In this document: positions 59,665 through 64,000 of the stretch, in pieces
Numbering within the stretch: the stretch's first letter is position 1
How the letters are laid out: every line of letters starts with the position of its first letter
NCBI GenBank assembly: GCA_002154585.1
Contig: MUNG01000020.1
Coordinates: forward strand, 1 to 64,000
DNA length: 64,000 nt
Reading direction: 5' to 3'
From: Streptomyces pseudogriseolus
GTDB lineage: Bacteria; Actinomycetota; Actinomycetes; Streptomycetales; Streptomycetaceae
Program-made: the position numbers and the translations under genes
Notes under the pieces: generated by a model
Told to the model about the DNA's origin: nothing
Database searches by the model: none
Seen by the model: the letters and a program-made list of their open reading frames with translations, nothing else

Positions 59665-62600
59665 GGGCCCAGGGTGACGTCGAACTCGATCACCTGGGTC
59701 TTGGGCGACAACGGTCCCTCGTCGCCGACGATCTTGTCGACGAGCGCGCCCACGGTGTCGCTCCACAGGTCCGTGTACCCGATGACCGGGGGGTGCGTCG
59801 CCGACTCGATGTCCGACTCGTTGTACGCGGTGTAGCGCCAGGTGACGGAGCCGTCCGCGTTCTCCCGGATGGGCGTCATCCGGACCTGGTGCGAGCCCAG
59901 GAACGTGTACGCGAGGTTGCCGGTGAGCCCGGCCGTGGTGAGCGTGCCGTAGTCGGTGAGGTACTTGCCGACGCCGTCGAATCCGCTGAGCTTGTAGTCG
60001 TACATGTAGGTGTGGCCCAGCTGGTACTTCCCGGTGCGCTGCCACTCGCGGAGGAAGTAGTCGATCACGCCCCTGGTGTGCGCGTGCTCGCGGTAGAGAC
60101 GGGTGAACTCGTCGTTCGGGCCGAAGCACTGCGTGCGGGGGCCGTCGCCCCACACCCAGCTCCAGCCCAGCTCCCACGGGTTGCTGTCGTTGCGGTGCTC
60201 GATCGGGTCCCCGAACGGCGTCAGACAGCTCTCCGCGCCGTCGGGCAGCCCGGTCTCGCCGTCGATCGGCACCTTCGCGTTGTCGATGGCGTCCTGCATC
60301 GCCTGCCGGATCGCGGCCTGTATCACCAGGATCCGCGCCTCCGTGGCGGCCTTCGCCGCCTGGGCGTACGACTTGCCCGCCGCGAGCTCCGCCTGCCGGG
60401 CCGCCGTCGCCGAGGCCTGCGCGTCGGCGGCGAAGGCCGCGGCGGTGGACGCCGAGCGCACGGCCCGGTTGGACGCGTCCCGCGCCACGGCGCTCGCCTT
60501 GCGGGCCGCCGCCGCCGCGTTCGCCGCGGTCTGCGCGGACTTGGCGGCGGAGGCGGCGGAGGCTTCCGCGGCCTCCGCGTTCCGGCGGGCCTCCTCGGCG
60601 GAGACCTTGGCGTCCTCCGCCCAGCCCTTGGCCGCGTCGGCCCACTTCGTGGCGTCCTCGCCGGCCTGACGGGCGACGGCCGCGGCCTCGGACGCGTACG
60701 CCGCGTCCTCGAGCGCGTCCTGCGCGACCTTGGCGGCCCGGGCGATGGCCGCGCGGATCGCGCTGATGTGCGTGGCGTGATCGTGGTCGATGCGCGCGAA
60801 CTCGTACTGCGTCGTCCCGATGAACTGGCGCAGCATGTGCGTGTCACCCTCGAGGGCGACCTGCGCCGCGGCCCGTACATAGGGACCGCCGGACGCCAGG
60901 AGCGTGGTGGCCGCCACCCGGTCGTCCTCGTGGACGGCCGCGGCGCGCTCCACGTGCAGGAAGGTGTGCAGCGCCTCGGCGGAGCCGTCCTCCAGGGCGG
61001 CCTCGGCGGCCCTCCGCACGGCGGTGCCGGTGGCGGGGTCCGCGAGGAGCGTGGTGATCTCCACCTCGTTGTCGTCCCGGGCCGCCTCGACCGCGCCCTT
61101 CTCCAGGAACGTCCTGACGGTGGCGGCGTCCTCGGTGCCCAGCGCCGCGGCGGCGGCCTCGGCGACCGCGCGCGTGGAGATCGCGGCGACGGCCGCGGCG
61201 TTCTCCGCGTTGTCCTGCTCCAGGGCGATCAGCCGGTCGGCCTCGATCCACCGCAGGACGTCCTCGTCGGAGCCGGCCAGCGCGAACTCGGCGGCCTCCC
61301 GGGTCCAGGTGCCGGACCGGTCCAGGAGCAGGACGGCGGCCTGCCGCCCCTTGTCCACGGCCTCCCCGGTGCGGCCCTCGGCGAACGCCGTGTCCATCGC
61401 GGTGATCAGCGCGAGGAGTTCCTCGGAGAGCCGTGACTGCTGGGTCCGCTCCTGGTTGGCGCGTTCCAGACGGTCGGTCTCCTCGCGCCGCTGCTGCCGG
61501 GCGACCTCGATCGCTTCCTCGGTCTCCTCGTTCAGCCGGGCGATCTCGGCCTCACGGGCCTCCTCCTCGACCTCCCGCGCCTCGGTGACGGCGTCGTAAG
61601 CCTTGTTCGCGGCCTCCACGGCGGCGTTCGCGGCGGCGGTGGAGCGGTTGGCGTAGTCCACCGCCTTGCCCGCGTTCGCTGCCGCCTCCTCGGCGGCGGC
61701 CGCCGCCTTGTCCGCGTGGTCGGCCGCGCTGTCGGCGGCGTCGGCCGCGGTGCGCGCGGCGGCTGCCGACCTGCGGGACAGCGTCGAGGCCCGGCTCGCG
61801 GCCGCGGTGGCCCGGCCGGCCGCGGCCTCCGCGATCGCGGCCTGGCGCTGCGCCTCGGCGGCCTCGGACTGCGCGGCGCCGGACGCGGCGGCGGCGTCGG
61901 CGGAAGCGCGGGCGGCGGCGGCCGAGTTGACCGCCGCACCCGCGGCGGCGTTGCCCGCGGCCTCCGCCGCGTCGGAGGCGAGGGCCGCGAGCCGGGCCTT
62001 CGCGGCCACGGTACGGACCCAGTTGACCATGGCCTTCGCGGCCTGCGCCGCCTGGTTGGCGGCCTCCGCCATGCCCGCGTTCTTCGACGCGCTGATCGCG
62101 GCGTGGTAGGCACGCGACGCGGCGCGCCCCGCGGCGGCGGCAGCGGCCGCGGCGGCGTTCGCGGCGGACACCGAACGACGGGCCGCGGCCTGCGCGGTGC
62201 GCGACGCGGACACCGCGGTCGACGCGGCGGCCGCGGCGCCCTGGGCGGCCCGCGCCGCCTTGTTCGCCGCCTTCGCCGAGCGCTGCACGTCCTGTTCGGC
62301 GGCCTGCGCCTCGGCCTTCGCCTCCAGCGCGGCCGCCTTGGCCTTCGCGGCGGCCTCGACCGCCTGCTGCGACAGCTCGACGGCCTCGTCGGTCTTGCGC
62401 TCGGCGAGCTGGCCCTCCGATTCCACGATCTTGACCAGCTGCTGGATCGTGGCCGACTCCTCGTCCCGCGCCCGGGCGATGTACTGCCCCGTCGTCAGGA
62501 ACCACTGGATCGCCCGCGGCGATCCGTCGTCGAGTGCCCGCTCGGCGTACTCCCGCACCTGCGGCGACGCGGTGACGAGGATGGTGGTGACCTGCACGCG

Positions 62601-63179
62601 CCGGTCCTCGTGGAGCGCGTCGTACTGCCCGGTGCTGAGGAACGACCGCAGCGCGAAGTCCGTACCGGCCGTCAGCGCCTCGGAGGACTCGCGCTTCACG
62701 GCCTTGCCGCCGTGCGCGTTGACGGTGGTGACGGCCACCCGCAGGTCCTCGTGCACCGCCGACTGGAAGCCGCCGGCCAGGTAGGCGGCGACCGCCGCTT
62801 CCCCGCCGGACAGCGCCTGTCCGATTCCCGTCCGTGTCGCCTTGCCCGCGCTGACGAGGGCCTGGGTGAGGGTGAACCGGTTGTCCTCGGCGGTGGCGGC
62901 CGCCAGCCGCTCGCTCAGGAACGTGGCGACGGCGTCCGCGTTGCCGACGAGCGCCGCCGCGGCGGCCGTACGCACCGCGCGACCGCCCGTCCGGTACGCC
63001 TGCACGACCTTGGCGCGGTCGGTGTCGGGCAGCCCCGCCCCGCCGTCGGCCGGCACCGGGTCCGCCGCGAAGGCGGGCCGCGACCCGAACACCCCCAGGG
63101 GAAGCGCGGTACCTGCCGCGATTCCGCCAAGGATGGCCAGTGACTGGCGTCTGCTGAATATCTCCCGTGCGTGTGGCAT
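59661..63179 (-). CDS. Large secreted ALF-repeat protein
   Basis: 1172-aa exported protein with a Tat-type signal peptide (SRRQSLAILGG... to about AFA). Two blocks of ALF repeats (short, alanine-leucine-phenylalanine-containing repeats of actinobacteria, such as AVATFLSERL and TVRTFLEKGA) lie at about 60-220 and 640-810. Between and after them are long alanine-rich, coiled-coil-like helices (about 220-600 and 815-980). The last 170 residues form a globular domain (WELGWSWVWGDGPRTQCFGP, RGVIDYFLREWQRTGKYQLG). The domain type is not recognised; a polymorphic-toxin or adhesin-like role is possible. ATG at 63179 follows AAGGGGG. A lipoprotein gene overlaps its end. Confidence 0.82.
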   Translation of the reverse strand: MPHAREIFSRRQSLAILGGIAAGTALPLGVFGSRPAFAADPVPADGGAGLPDTDRAKVVQAYRTGGRAVRTAAAAALVGNADAVATFLSERLAAATAEDNRFTLTQALVSAGKATRTGIGQALSGGEAAVAAYLAGGFQSAVHEDLRVAVTTVNAHGGKAVKRESSEALTAGTDFALRSFLSTGQYDALHEDRRVQVTTILVTASPQVREYAERALDDGSPRAIQWFLTTGQYIARARDEESATIQQLVKIVESEGQLAERKTDEAVELSQQAVEAAAKAKAAALEAKAEAQAAEQDVQRSAKAANKAARAAQGAAAAASTAVSASRTAQAAARRSVSAANAAAAAAAAAGRAASRAYHAAISASKNAGMAEAANQAAQAAKAMVNWVRTVAAKARLAALASDAAEAAGNAAAGAAVNSAAAARASADAAAASGAAQSEAAEAQRQAAIAEAAAGRATAAASRASTLSRRSAAAARTAADAADSAADHADKAAAAAEEAAANAGKAVDYANRSTAAANAAVEAANKAYDAVTEAREVEEEAREAEIARLNEETEEAIEVARQQRREETDRLERANQERTQQSRLSEELLALITAMDTAFAEGRTGEAVDKGRQAAVLLLDRSGTWTREAAEFALAGSDEDVLRWIEADRLIALEQDNAENAAAVAAISTRAVAEAAAAALGTEDAATVRTFLEKGAVEAARDDNEVEITTLLADPATGTAVRRAAEAALEDGSAEALHTFLHVERAAAVHEDDRVAATTLLASGGPYVRAAAQVALEGDTHMLRQFIGTTQYEFARIDHDHATHISAIRAAIARAAKVAQDALEDAAYASEAAAVARQAGEDATKWADAAKGWAEDAKVSAEEARRNAEAAEASAASAAKSAQTAANAAAAARKASAVARDASNRAVRSASTAAAFAADAQASATAARQAELAAGKSYAQAAKAATEARILVIQAAIRQAMQDAIDNAKVPIDGETGLPDGAESCLTPFGDPIEHRNDSNPWELGWSWVWGDGPRTQCFGPNDEFTRLYREHAHTRGVIDYFLREWQRTGKYQLGHTYMYDYKLSGFDGVGKYLTDYGTLTTAGLTGNLAYTFLGSHQVRMTPIRENADGSVTWRYTAYNESDIESATHPPVIGYTDLWSDTVGALVDKIVGDEGPLSPKTQVIEFDVTLGP

Positions 63180-63752
63180 CGAGACCCCCTTCTCGGCTCC
63201 GAGGGGACGTCCCGCCATCCCCGCGGTTCAACGCCCTCATGGAAACCGGATCTTGGCGGCCCGTCCAACGCGAAAAAGGGGTGGAAACAGGGTTAACCCA
63301 CGGTTACGCGCGGTGATGTGCGTCACGTAGAGAAACGGTTGTAGTGCTCTGGGTAAAGATGTGTTTCGGCCTGTGGCATGTCTTGATCAAATCGATGGAG
63401 ATCATGTTTAGGCGGGGTGGCGTGTCGTTGTGGACCTTCGAAACTTTCGCTGCCCGCGTAGAGGATTGCGTCGCTTTCGCTGTGGCGTGCATGCATCGCG
63501 CTGAGCGTACTCAGTGGACATGGCATCTGAACTGCGGCGACGACATCCGTGAGGTCGCGATCGTCAAGACGAAGTTTCCGAAAGACTGTCGAAACTGTTG
63601 ACACGCCCATGTCGCTCCACGAATCTGTGGCCACCGCACGACAGCCGCCCCCCGTCCCCGGCCTCCCACGCCCGGGGACGGTGGGCCGGCCATGCAAGGC
63701 CGCGGGCGGCAGCAGCCACCCGGCCCCCCACCAGCCTTCATCGGGAGGACGC
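63180..63752. other. 573-bp divergent promoter region before the xylanase gene
   Basis: AT-richer than its surroundings, especially 63320-63600. It contains repeated CGAAACTTTCG-like words (63439-63449, 63570-63580, 63589-63596) and serves the divergent ALF gene and the xylanase gene. A short open frame 63344-63601 is not considered a gene. Confidence 0.5.
63439..63449. promoter_or_regulatory. CGAAACTTTCG palindrome, candidate xylanase operator
   Basis: Perfect 11-bp palindrome (odd centre), 303 bp before the xylanase start. Similar words (cgaagtttccg at 63570-63580; cgaaac about 63589) recur closer to the gene. Comparable motifs are known upstream of Streptomyces xylanase genes (recall, not checked). 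Confidence 0.45.
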
Positions 63753-64000
63753 ATGAATCAGGACGGCAAGCGGTTCGAGACCGGGACCGAGCAGAACCCC
63801 GCCCCCTTCAGCGGCTTGAGCCGGCGCGGTTTCCTCGTCGGCGCCGGGGCGGGCGCCGCCGCGGTCGTCACCGGGTCCGGGCTGCTGCTGCCCGGCACCG
63901 CGCACGCAGCCACCACCATCACCACCAACCAGACCGGGTACGACGGCATGTACTACTCGTTCTGGACCGACGGCGGCGGCTCCGTCTCCATGACGCTCAA
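63753..64000 (+). CDS. Secreted GH11 endo-1,4-beta-xylanase (partial, runs off the window)
   Basis: The first 82 codons: a Tat signal peptide (LSRRGFLVGAGAGAAAVVTG, ending near AHA), then ATTITTNQTGYDGMYYSFWT and DGGGSVSMTL. This is the start of a GH11 xylanase jelly-roll (TxxQTG...YYYSFWTD). The active-site glutamates lie beyond the end. ATG at 63753 follows CGGGAGGA. Secreted enzyme acting on plant xylan; possibly controlled by the CGAAACTTTCG sites upstream. Confidence 0.88.
   Translation, partial: MNQDGKRFETGTEQNPAPFSGLSRRGFLVGAGAGAAAVVTGSGLLLPGTAHAATTITTNQTGYDGMYYSFWTDGGGSVSMTL

Noticed and set aside
61552..63240. Gly/Arg-rich reading frame overlapping the ALF-repeat gene
   Set aside because: It is a shifted frame of the alanine-rich coding sequence and has no independent coding evidence.
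63344..63601. 85-aa open frame in front of the xylanase gene
   Set aside because: It lacks a ribosome site and GC3 bias and covers the operator-like repeats; it is better seen as promoter DNA.
1..64000. CRISPR arrays, tRNA genes, complete insertion sequences
   Set aside because: No regularly spaced repeats, no cloverleaf-like segments and no transposase motifs were seen on reading both strands.

Overview
The window is chromosomal DNA of a Streptomyces or very close actinobacterium. Third codon positions are almost all G or C. GTG starts and ATGA/GTGA stop-start overlaps are common. Several gene families are Streptomyces trademarks: DUF3159, SCO5918 family, MEDS regulators, XRE-DUF5753 with DUF397, ALF repeats, FG-GAP pseudo-trypsins. 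No tRNA, rRNA, CRISPR array or complete insertion sequence was seen.

Layout. 1-8.7 kb concerns potassium: a perfect 21-bp inverted repeat, kdpD-kdpE, an OB-fold gene and a DUF3159 membrane gene, two TrkA-type gating subunits on the other strand, a 31-aa membrane peptide and a KimA-type permease. 8.8-10.1 kb is an RNA uracil methyltransferase. 10.7-14.1 kb holds a three-gene module (DUF262 protein, SMC-like AAA ATPase, unknown third protein with a frameshift) that looks like a defence-type island. 14.8-18.5 kb is an eroded cold-shock cluster: csp, a helicase tail, a frameshifted CBS gene, a SCO5918 gene and an RNase J paralogue. 18.7-23.5 kb is a TetR-controlled amide-hydrolysis and efflux cluster with a doubled operator. 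23.8-28.3 kb carries anti-sigma/antagonist type regulators (STAS, PP2C, two MEDS proteins) around a dps relic split by a small inversion.

28.4-41.5 kb is an alpha-mannan/mannoside utilisation cluster: GH125, LacI regulator, ROK kinase, phosphomannose-isomerase-like protein, ABC importer without its ATPase, secreted GH76 and GH38. 41.5-43.2 kb is a WhiJ-like trio (HATPase, XRE, DUF397). 43.4-47.5 kb is an ABC exporter with a two-component system. 47.6-49.5 kb is a run of gene fragments (unknown, ArsR, MFS tail, pyruvate-oxidase-like piece, kdpC). 49.4-52.6 kb is a BtuFCD-type importer behind a cobalamin riboswitch. It is followed by a ferric-reductase-like membrane protein, a second cobalamin riboswitch cut off before its B12 box, a GNAT enzyme, a metE relic and sodF. 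56.4-63.2 kb holds secreted proteins of unknown role (pseudo-protease, small exported proteins, a 1172-aa ALF-repeat protein). The window ends inside a secreted GH11 xylanase.

Two themes connect the regions. First, decay: relics of a DEAD-box helicase, dps, kdpC, metE, an MFS gene and a pyruvate-oxidase-like gene, plus an orphaned riboswitch. Second, most reading-frame breaks are one-base gains or losses in short homopolymers, so consensus error must be excluded before calling them mutations. Loss of metE fits with reliance on cobalamin and a riboswitch-controlled cobalamin importer close by. All functions are inferred from sequence patterns recalled by eye; no database search was run.
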